Source: Chloroflexota bacterium (GTDB lineage: Bacteria > Chloroflexota > Anaerolineae > Aggregatilineales > Phototrophicaceae). Taken from it: a stretch of 64,000 bases of DNA. The position numbers were made by a program, and so were the translations under genes. The first letter of the stretch is position 1, and each line of letters opens with the position of its first letter. Location of the stretch: NCBI GenBank assembly GCA_026708115.1, contig JAPOVL010000044.1, positions 1-64,000 of the forward strand, in the 5' to 3' direction. Below are positions 24,528 through 32,033 of the stretch, piece after piece. The notes below the pieces were generated by a model. It ran no database searches and was not told where the DNA came from. It saw only the letters and a list, made by a program, of their open reading frames with translations.

Positions 24528-26805
24528 GCCCCGCCCCAAGCAGCGAGAGGTGTTGGCTTATCGCCAGGGCTACCTGGGCGTGGCGGCGGTGCCCGGCAGC
24601 GGCAAGACGGCCACGCTGTCCTACCTGGCCGCAACGTTGCTGGCGGAGACCGATCTGGAAGCGGGACAGGAAATCTTGATCGTTACCCTGGTCAATTCGG
24701 CAGTTGCCAATTTTGCGCGACAGATCAACGAATACGTCAAATCCGAGGGGCTATTGCCCGGCTTCGGTTACCGCGTGCGCACGCTGCACGGGCTGGCGAA
24801 TGACATCGTTCGCCAGAAGCCGACGATGGCCGGGCTGGACGAAGCCTTTCTCATCGTGGACGAACGCGAGAGCAACGAGATCTTGGCGGCCGCCGTTGAG
24901 TCCTGGATGGGGCGCTCGCCCGAGGCGCCCGATGACTGGCTGGCGCCAAAGTACCGAGACAACGGGCGCTATCGCGTCTATCGCTGGGGGCAGACCCTGA
25001 CAGATAGCGCGCGCGACTTTATCCGGCGGGCGAAGGACGATCTGCTGTCGCCGGAAGAAGTGAAGCAGCGCCTGGCAGACCAAGTAGAACGGGGAGACGG
25101 GTTGGGCCTGGCGCGGATCTGCGCCGAGATCTATGCGGATTACGAACGCGCCTTGCGCTACCGCGGCGCGGTCGATTTTCAGGACTTGATTTGCCTGGCG
25201 CTGCGCGTCTTAAAGAGCGACCCGGCCTACCTGGAGTCGCTGCGGCGAAAATACCGTTTCATTCTCGAAGACGAAGCGCAGGACAGCAGTTTGCTGCAGG
25301 AGCGGATTTTGGGCTTGCTGGCGGGGGAGGAGGGCAATTGGGTGCGGGTGGGCGACCCCAATCAAGCCATATTTGAGACCTTCACCACTGCCGACCCCAA
25401 ATACCTGCGCGCTTTCATCGGCTCGCCGGGCGTTGTCGGGCGCGAATTGCCGAACTCCGGGCGCAGCAGCGTCAGCATTCAAAGGTTGGCCAACTATCTG
25501 ATTGGCTGGTCGCTAAAACATCCGCATGGCGCGATTCGCGATCGCATTCCGCTGAGCAAGCCTTTTATTCAGCCGACGCCGAGGGGCGATCCACAGCCGA
25601 ACCCGCCCGATGATCCGGCCGCGGTCGTCTTGTACCCGGAAGCTTATAGCGCGACGAAAGAAGCTATGATCGTCACCGAATCGTGCAAGCGCTGGCTGGA
25701 AGCGCATCCCGATCAGACGGCTGCTATTCTGGTGGCGCGCAATACGCGGGGTTCGGAGATTGTCAAGTTTTTGCGGGAAAAGCGCGTGCCCTATGTCGAG
25801 AACCTCAACACCACCTCGTCAACGCGCGCGGTTGTGGGCAGCCTGGCGCTGATCCTGGAATACCTGGCCGACCCCAAAGACGCCAAGAAACTGGCCAAGG
25901 TCTATCAAGTGACGCGGCGCGACGAACAGGACGATGCCCAGGCCGCGGCAGCTATCGAGCGTGTGATGACGGGCCTGGGCAGGATCAGCGCGGTCGAAGA
26001 ATATGTCGCGCCGCGATTGAGTGACTGGCTCGAGGACAGCGTGTCGGCGGAGGAACAGGCTGAACTCTACGCCCAGCTAACTGCGTTTCGGATGAATGTA
26101 AGCTCCTGGCTGCGCGCGACTTTACTGCCGATTGATCAATTGATTCTAACGATCGCCGGCACCGTCAGCAGTGTTTCGGGCGAGAAGCACGGCCCGGTTT
26201 TCACCAGCGAGAGCGATATCGCCACAGCGCATATGGTGGCGCTGTATCTGGCGCGGCTGGCGGAGACGCATCCCCAGATGCGCCTGCCGGATTTTGCCGC
26301 GGAACTGCGCGATATCGCCGCGAATCGACGCCGCTTCACCGGCTTGGGCGACGACGAGGGTCAATTCGACCCCGATGCGCACAAGGGCAAGGTAACGGTC
26401 ACAACCTTGCACAAGGCCAAGGGTTTGGAATGGGACCGGGTCTATCTGATTTCGGTCAACAACTATGACTTTCCTTCAGCCGAGCCCAATGATTCTTTCA
26501 TCGGCGAAAAATGGTACATCCGCGACAATCTCAACCTGTCGGCCGAGGCCTTGGCGCAGCTCGGGGCTTTGCAAAGCGGCGAAGCTTATCATGAAGGATT
26601 CGCCAGCCTCGATGGGCGGGTCGAATACGCTGCCGAGCGCTTGCGGCTGTTGTACGTCGGCATCACCCGCGCCCGCAAAGCGCTGACCATCACCTGGAAC
26701 ACCGGCCGCCGCGGCGACGCCACCGAAGCCACGCCTTTGCTGGCGCTACGAACATTTTGGGAAGAGGAAATGCGACGGCGCGAGAGCCATGAACCTGCCC
26801 GATGA
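24520..26805 (+). CDS. UvrD/PcrA-like superfamily I DNA helicase
   Basis: 761 residues with all SF1A motifs: Q-motif RPKQREVL (4-12), Walker A VPGSGKT (24-30), Walker B FILEDEAQD (about 247-255), motif III VGDPNQAIF (about 277-285), motif V VTTLHKAKGLEWDRVYL (about 627-643) and motif VI RLLYVGITRARK (about 708-719). It has no nuclease domain of its own; one is encoded by the next gene, overlapping by 17 bases. Expected role: the motor subunit of a split AddAB/AdnAB-like end-processing complex (inference from operon structure). Confidence 0.92.
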   Translation: MFRPRPKQREVLAYRQGYLGVAAVPGSGKTATLSYLAATLLAETDLEAGQEILIVTLVNSAVANFARQINEYVKSEGLLPGFGYRVRTLHGLANDIVRQKPTMAGLDEAFLIVDERESNEILAAAVESWMGRSPEAPDDWLAPKYRDNGRYRVYRWGQTLTDSARDFIRRAKDDLLSPEEVKQRLADQVERGDGLGLARICAEIYADYERALRYRGAVDFQDLICLALRVLKSDPAYLESLRRKYRFILEDEAQDSSLLQERILGLLAGEEGNWVRVGDPNQAIFETFTTADPKYLRAFIGSPGVVGRELPNSGRSSVSIQRLANYLIGWSLKHPHGAIRDRIPLSKPFIQPTPRGDPQPNPPDDPAAVVLYPEAYSATKEAMIVTESCKRWLEAHPDQTAAILVARNTRGSEIVKFLREKRVPYVENLNTTSSTRAVVGSLALILEYLADPKDAKKLAKVYQVTRRDEQDDAQAAAAIERVMTGLGRISAVEEYVAPRLSDWLEDSVSAEEQAELYAQLTAFRMNVSSWLRATLLPIDQLILTIAGTVSSVSGEKHGPVFTSESDIATAHMVALYLARLAETHPQMRLPDFAAELRDIAANRRRFTGLGDDEGQFDPDAHKGKVTVTTLHKAKGLEWDRVYLISVNNYDFPSAEPNDSFIGEKWYIRDNLNLSAEALAQLGALQSGEAYHEGFASLDGRVEYAAERLRLLYVGITRARKALTITWNTGRRGDATEATPLLALRTFWEEEMRRRESHEPAR

Positions 26806-27604
26806 TTTCGCCTTCACGCAAGGCAGCTTGCAAGACGCGGCGGATTGCCGGCGGCGCTTTGAGCTGCGCTATATCAAGCGGCTGCGCTACCCGGCGGTGG
26901 AGGCGGCGCCGGCGCTGCAGTACGAGCAGCGCACGCGGCAGGGCGCCCGTTTCCATAAGCTGGTGCAACAGCATCTTCTGGGCGTGCCGGCGGAGACGCT
27001 GGCGCGGTCGCTGCACGATGACCCGGAAGTGGCGGCCTGGTGGGACAGCTTCCGCGAGACGGGCTTGGCGGGGCTGCCGGCGCAGCGCCAGGCCGAAATC
27101 GCCTTGCAGGCGCATCTGGCGGGCCGCCGGCTGATCGCCAAATACGACCTGCTGGCGCTGGACGCGGGCGGGGAAGCGGTCATCGTCGACTGGAAGACCT
27201 GGCGCCGGGCGCCGGCGCCAAGCGATTTGGCGGACCGCCTGCAGACGATTCTTTATCGCTATGTGCTGGCTAAAGCCGGGGCTCATCTTTATGGCGGCCC
27301 GATCCCGCCGGAGCAGATCCGCATGATCTATTGCTTCGTGGCGCAGGGGGGCGAGCGCGTCAGCATCGACTATTCAGCCGCTCAACTGAGGCGAGACGAG
27401 TCCTACCTGCGCGGGTTGATAGAAGGGGTCGAGGAAGCCGAGCAATTTCCGCTGACGGAGGACGAAGCCCACTGCCGTTTTTGCACTTACCGGTCGCTTT
27501 GCGAACGGGGCGATGCGGGTTTGGTGGATTTGCTCGATGAAGAAGAGGAGCTTGAAGAAGACTTCACGCTGGATTTTGATCAGATTGCCGAGATTGAGTT
27601 TTGA
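26789..27604 (+). CDS. PD-(D/E)XK nuclease with iron-sulfur cluster cysteines (RecB/Cas4-like)
   Basis: 271 residues. The RecB-family nuclease core is visible: D120 in LIAKYDLL, D134-W-K136 in VIVDWKTW and Q152-x-x-x-Y156. One cysteine near the N-terminus (C20) and three near the C-terminus (C229-x2-C232-x5-C238) match the split 4Fe-4S arrangement of AddB, Cas4 and Dna2. The C-terminus is acidic (DEEEELEEDFTLD). It overlaps the helicase gene and would supply the cutting activity. No Cas genes are near, so a Cas4 role is unlikely. Confidence 0.9.
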   Translation: MNLPDDFAFTQGSLQDAADCRRRFELRYIKRLRYPAVEAAPALQYEQRTRQGARFHKLVQQHLLGVPAETLARSLHDDPEVAAWWDSFRETGLAGLPAQRQAEIALQAHLAGRRLIAKYDLLALDAGGEAVIVDWKTWRRAPAPSDLADRLQTILYRYVLAKAGAHLYGGPIPPEQIRMIYCFVAQGGERVSIDYSAAQLRRDESYLRGLIEGVEEAEQFPLTEDEAHCRFCTYRSLCERGDAGLVDLLDEEEELEEDFTLDFDQIAEIEF

Positions 27605-27606
27605 CT

Positions 27607-30198
27607 ATGACCGAACAACACGAAATTCGCTTCATAAGCGTTCCAACCCTTGAGGAGATGGAGCTAGCGTGGATACATGTTACACGCTCGACCAGGACGG
27701 AGGTGAAGGACTGGCTAGCGCTGCAAATCTACGGACATCCGTCGCATGTGTCGAAGTACTTGTCGTTCATATCTGAGAAATTGAAGCGGAGAGAGTACAG
27801 ACCGAGCAAAACTTCTCCATTTTACAGTCCCAAGAAAGACAGGTCGTTGCGACGTTTTGAATTTTTGGAAATGGATGATCGCATAGTCTTACAGTACTTA
27901 TGCAACCGACTGATCAAATACTCATTTAAGACTATCGCTGAACTCTATTGCTCGCATCGAGTATATGGAAATATTCCAATTGATCCCGCGCTCAGATCTG
28001 AGTGGCTTTTTCAACGAGCGTTTAATTTGCGTAAGAATGGCTTTGTATTGATCCAAGGTCAATATGATCTCTTTCGAGATCGAGTGCTATCGTCGTTTGA
28101 CGAGTTTGCAAAAGTGAAGGAGCAGGGGTGGCTAGTTCGGACCGACATTCGGTCCTACTATTATTCGGTAGATCACGATCAGCTGCTTAAGCTCATAGAG
28201 CAGCACGGTTGGCTTCCAGACGAAGCGGACAGAGATCTGTTACGTAAATGTCTGGAAAAGTGGGCGCCTGCGCCGGGAAAAGGAATCCCCGTAGGATATG
28301 AGTGTTCTGATTATATGGGGAATCTGTATTTGAATTCCCTTGACGGGACTCTCAAGGACTTTCGAGTACATCGCTATGTTGATGACACTTACATTTTTGT
28401 CCATGACTTTGAACAAGTTAAGTACGTTCTGTTCAAGATTGACAAGGCTCTGGATTCACTTGGGCTGCAGAGAAATACGTCGAAGACAATGACGTATCGA
28501 ATATCCGACTTACCTCGCGCCGATTTGCAGCGGATGTTAAGACAGAGTTTGTCGGCAATTGCGGAGGAGAAGGAAGACCCTGTCGCAGAAGCGAAACGAC
28601 AGGAGCAGCTTTTAGCCATACTACATGAGTCATTTGATCCACATGCAGCTTCCGATTCAGTTGATGACAGTTTCGCGGATTTCAGGAACGTAGCATTTGT
28701 TCTTAATCGAATTAATCGCAAAGAAGAGAACATCAAAGACACGGCATATTATGTTTTGGACCACGATTTGGAACATTCCTACCACGCGCTGAAATACCTT
28801 ACGCTTCATGCACCGGATGACAAACTGATTGAGAAACTGAAACTTATCCTAAATGCGGGCTACGAACCGCGTTCCCTCAAGGCGCTTGCACTATATTGTC
28901 TACAAAAGCTTGGAGAACCTGAGGTACAAGACTCTATACGGTCCATCGTTGACAGAAAGGAACAGAGTGATTGGCATCTCGTCAGGAGCATACTGAAGCA
29001 GGTAGTCGAACCATCGCTTGAGTCATTTTCTAGAGCACTTTTGGAGTCAGTTGCGTTAAGCAAGAATCCGCACGTCGAAGTATATGCGCGGTGGCTGATT
29101 TACCAGCAAGCGACTGATCCTCTTGAAAAGCGTAAGCAGGTAGACCGAATGTTTGTAAGCGGGCACCAGCACTTAAAGAAGCTCGGCGTTTATCTTGCCC
29201 ATCGCGATGGATTGGTAGACAGTGTTGACACGAGTTTGCTTGAACCACATCTGCAGTCGTTATTCTCAGAAACAATTCTGAACGACATCGAAAATTTTCG
29301 ATATGAGTTTTCTGAAGTATTCGGAATCTCGCTCTCTCAAGACTTTCCAATTGGAAAGTTTTTCGGAAGCATGTCAGAGATTGCACCGATCATGCGTGTC
29401 ATTTACGCAACAAAGGAACAAGGAGCTACGCAATTCGTTAAGAGCCTGCATTCGTTCTTGGAGATTCTCCTTGTCAATTTGGCGTCGGTAGAAAAAAGTG
29501 GTGCTAACGAGTCAGATATCGATATAGCGTTGGAGATTCTCGATGACAATCGACTGTATCTATTAGTTAGTACTTTACGTGGAGAATTATCGAAAGATTT
29601 CGCGAAGGAAGGTATCCAAGAAGACCTCATCGGAAGATTCAAAAACGGCATCCGAACATGGTTTGATGATAGGCTCATTATTGAGGAAGAGGTGTCTCAA
29701 GTGCGTAATCAAGCATTCATATGCTACGCAAGGGAAGATGAGGATTGGGTAGATCTGCTTTTTGAACATTGGCAACCCATCGAAGACCATCATCAAACAC
29801 TAGACATTTGGAGCGACAAAAGGATTGAGACGGGGGATCATTGGCGGGAAGAAATCATAATAGCGTTGGCGAAGGCGAAAATCGCCGTACTTTTCATTTC
29901 TCGCGCATTTCTGGCATCGCGGTTCATTAACAAGGTCGAATTGCCAGCGATACTAAAAGATGAGAAAAAACAAGAATTGAAGATCATCTGGATACCCGTC
30001 AGCCCGAGCAACGTCGACGTTACGCCAATTGCCGCATTTGAAGCTGCGTGGAGAAAGCCCGAAATCACATTGGTAGACTTGAACGAAGGTGATCGAGAAC
30101 GTCACCTGATTCTAGTTACTAAGAAGATAGCCAAACATATGGGTATTAAATTTAATTCGTCGACTTCTGACTCTATGGACAATAACTCAACAGAATAG
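27607..30198 (+). CDS. Reverse transcriptase - helical repeat - TIR domain fusion, probable antiphage defence protein
   Basis: 863 residues from the ATG at 27607, two bases after the nuclease stop. Residues about 50-300 are a reverse transcriptase: motif A VRTDIRSYYYSVD (Asp180), motif B GIPVGYECSDYMGN, catalytic YVDD (257-260) and motif D LGLQRNTSKT. Residues about 370-680 are helical with HEAT-like repeats, as in Abi/UG-type defence RTs. Residues about 701-840 are a TIR domain: FICYAREDEDW, DIWSDKRIETGDHW, FISRAFLASRF and the expected NADase glutamate E778 in NKVELPAIL. Base composition is far more AT-rich than the flanking genes (one line at 28681 is 35% GC against 72% at 30241), implying recent transfer. 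There is no space upstream for a retron msr-msd. Predicted role: phage sensing through RT activity and NAD-depleting abortive infection (inference). Confidence 0.9.
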   Translation: MTEQHEIRFISVPTLEEMELAWIHVTRSTRTEVKDWLALQIYGHPSHVSKYLSFISEKLKRREYRPSKTSPFYSPKKDRSLRRFEFLEMDDRIVLQYLCNRLIKYSFKTIAELYCSHRVYGNIPIDPALRSEWLFQRAFNLRKNGFVLIQGQYDLFRDRVLSSFDEFAKVKEQGWLVRTDIRSYYYSVDHDQLLKLIEQHGWLPDEADRDLLRKCLEKWAPAPGKGIPVGYECSDYMGNLYLNSLDGTLKDFRVHRYVDDTYIFVHDFEQVKYVLFKIDKALDSLGLQRNTSKTMTYRISDLPRADLQRMLRQSLSAIAEEKEDPVAEAKRQEQLLAILHESFDPHAASDSVDDSFADFRNVAFVLNRINRKEENIKDTAYYVLDHDLEHSYHALKYLTLHAPDDKLIEKLKLILNAGYEPRSLKALALYCLQKLGEPEVQDSIRSIVDRKEQSDWHLVRSILKQVVEPSLESFSRALLESVALSKNPHVEVYARWLIYQQATDPLEKRKQVDRMFVSGHQHLKKLGVYLAHRDGLVDSVDTSLLEPHLQSLFSETILNDIENFRYEFSEVFGISLSQDFPIGKFFGSMSEIAPIMRVIYATKEQGATQFVKSLHSFLEILLVNLASVEKSGANESDIDIALEILDDNRLYLLVSTLRGELSKDFAKEGIQEDLIGRFKNGIRTWFDDRLIIEEEVSQVRNQAFICYAREDEDWVDLLFEHWQPIEDHHQTLDIWSDKRIETGDHWREEIIIALAKAKIAVLFISRAFLASRFINKVELPAILKDEKKQELKIIWIPVSPSNVDVTPIAAFEAAWRKPEITLVDLNEGDRERHLILVTKKIAKHMGIKFNSSTSDSMDNNSTE

Positions 30199-30211
30199 AG
30201 GACCACAAACC

Positions 30212-31411
30212 ATGAAAATCGACCGCGTCCGCGCCATCCAGGTCCGCGCCGAGTGGGATTATCAGGAACCGCTGGGCGAAACGGGCCTGGCGCGCCCCAG
30301 CTTCATCTATCCCGAGTTGGAGGCGGCGCAGCCGCGCTGGCCGATCGAGGATATCAGCGGCGGCTCGCCCTACCCGGTGGAGGCCTATTTCTTGCTCATT
30401 GACAGCGACGAAGGCGCGACGGGCATCTGCGGTCCCGTCGGCGACGAAGACATCGCCATCATCAAGCGCTATTTCGCTGAGATGCTGATCGGCGAGAATC
30501 CACACGCGGTCGAGCGCATCTGGGACAAGATGTACCGCCTATCCATTCACGGGCGCAAAGGAACGCCGATGCTGGCGCTGAGCAAGGTCGATCTGGCGCT
30601 GTGGGACCTCAAGGGCAAACTGCTGGGCGCGCCGGTATATGTGCTGCTGGGCGGTCCCTCGCGCGGGAAGATCCGCGCTTACGCCTCCATGCTCGGCTAT
30701 TCGGTGGAGCCCTTGAAAGTCATTGAGCGCACGCGGCATTTCCTGACGCAGGGGTTCACGGCCTTCAAGTGGTTCTTGCCCGGCATGCCCAAAGACGGCG
30801 AAGCGGGCATGCGCAGGAACCTGGCCATCATCCGCGCCGCGCGCGAAGCGGCCGGCCCCGATGTTGATTTGATGTTCGACGCCTGGAGCAGTTGGGATGT
30901 GCCCTATACCCTGCGCATGGTCGAACTGGCGGCGGAATACCGACCTTACTGGTTCGAAGAGCCGGTGCTGGCGGACAAGATCCCGCAGTACGCCGAATTG
31001 CGGCGCTCGGTACGCGGCGTCTTCATCTCCGGCGGGGAGCACGAATATACGCGCTGGGGCATCAAGGCGCTGCTCGACGCGCAGGCCGTAGACGTGCTGC
31101 AGCCGGATGTGACCTGGGCGGGGGGCTTGACCGAGATGGGCAAGATTTGCGCGCTGGCGTCGGCGCATGACATTCCCGTCATCCCGCACCATGGCGGCTG
31201 GCCCTCGACCCATCTGATCGCCTCGCAGGCGCTGACGACCTGTCCAATGCAAGAATGGCTGTTCCAGGCGGGTCGGCATAGCAATGTCTTCTACAAGCAC
31301 AAGCTGAGGCCGGTCGACGGCCATATCGAGTTGCCTGCGGAGCCGGGCATGAACATGGACCTGGCGGAAGAGGGGCTGGCGCTGGTCGAGGAGCGGGTAC
31401 TGGCTGAGTAG
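30212..31411 (+). CDS. Enolase-superfamily (mandelate racemase/muconate lactonizing) sugar-acid dehydratase
   Basis: 399 residues. The enolase-superfamily barrel shows the base in AFKWFLPG, metal ligands Asp in LMFDAWSSWD, Glu in YWFEEPV and Glu in ISGGEHEY, and the His in VIPHHGGW. The layout is closest to acid-sugar dehydratases such as L-rhamnonate dehydratase (family knowledge; not proven). The ribosome site GAGGACC overlaps the stop of the RT-TIR gene, 13 bases between the two, so the defence gene appears inserted into a pre-existing operon boundary. It could act with the sugar-acid enzymes at 51.9-62.5 kb. Confidence 0.88.
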   Translation: MKIDRVRAIQVRAEWDYQEPLGETGLARPSFIYPELEAAQPRWPIEDISGGSPYPVEAYFLLIDSDEGATGICGPVGDEDIAIIKRYFAEMLIGENPHAVERIWDKMYRLSIHGRKGTPMLALSKVDLALWDLKGKLLGAPVYVLLGGPSRGKIRAYASMLGYSVEPLKVIERTRHFLTQGFTAFKWFLPGMPKDGEAGMRRNLAIIRAAREAAGPDVDLMFDAWSSWDVPYTLRMVELAAEYRPYWFEEPVLADKIPQYAELRRSVRGVFISGGEHEYTRWGIKALLDAQAVDVLQPDVTWAGGLTEMGKICALASAHDIPVIPHHGGWPSTHLIASQALTTCPMQEWLFQAGRHSNVFYKHKLRPVDGHIELPAEPGMNMDLAEEGLALVEERVLAE

Positions 31412-31454
31412 ACCCTCACCCCAAACACTATGCCCCTCGGTCCCCCGCCTCACG

Positions 31455-31629
31455 GCTGAGGACATGACAGGTTTTAGCTTGGCGGAATACCGTTGCAAAA
31501 CTTGTAATTTCTGTGGCGATTTCGGGCGACTCACAGAGTCGCCCCTACAGTTTTCGCCCAATAAGATGCTTGTGATCGTTGTCCTGTCGCTTTCATAGCT
31601 AATCGAATCAAAGCTGTCATGTCCTCAGC
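31455..31629. mobile_element. 175-bp MITE-like element, copy 2, with 8-bp target duplication
   Basis: Same 16-bp terminal inverted repeats as the copy at 78-252 (GCTGAGGACATGACAG and its complement), same length, only a few substitutions. The target duplication is GCCTCACG (31447-31454 and 31630-31637). As in copy 1, the target lies between a C-run and a G-run of a dispersed intergenic repeat. Confidence 0.92.
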
Positions 31630-31712
31630 GCCTCACGGGGGATGCGTCCCATAAAGAGGGAGGGGCTTTAACGGCTCAATATGGAGCACAAGACCCTTCT
31701 TCCCCGAAGCTT

Positions 31713-31897
31713 CCTGTGGACAGGACAGTTTTCATCGGGCAAGAAATCGCGGCAAAAATTGGACTCTTTCGGTGTTTTTCGGGCGACCTGATAGGTCGCC
31801 CCTACAAATCGCGCTATAAATGAACCTTGTAGGGATCAGGTACTAGCTGACCCGTCGTTATCGTTCCGTGTTATTTCAAAAGTGTCCTGTCCTCAGC
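31713..31897. mobile_element. 185-bp MITE-like element, related subfamily
   Basis: Left end CCTGTGGACAGGACA, right end TGTCCTGTCCTCAGC, i.e. the same GCTGAGGAC-type terminus with a GGACAGGACA variant. It is flanked by an exact 8-bp direct repeat CGAAGCTT (31705-31712, 31898-31905). The interior has a GGGCGACCTGATAGGTCGCCCC hairpin (about 31781-31803). The intergenic region 31412-32033 has no gene. Confidence 0.85.
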
Positions 31898-32033
31898 CGA
31901 AGCTTCGGGATACTTCCCCTGTGATGTGGGGAACCGAGGAGGCGCCAGGCCGGGGGATGGGGTAGTATTTCAACAGCGTCCGGTGGGTCGCCCGTTGCCT
32001 CATGCACCCAGTCCGATATAGTTTTGAAGACTC

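Noticed and set aside
26789..27604. Cas4 identity for the Fe-S nuclease
   Set aside because: Domain and cysteine layout fit Cas4, but overlap with a UvrD helicase gene and absence of any cas gene favour an AddB/RecB-like role.
27400..27640. A retron-type msr-msd RNA upstream of the reverse transcriptase
   Set aside because: The RT gene starts two bases after the nuclease gene, so no intergenic space for a structured RNA exists upstream; the downstream gap is only 13 bases.
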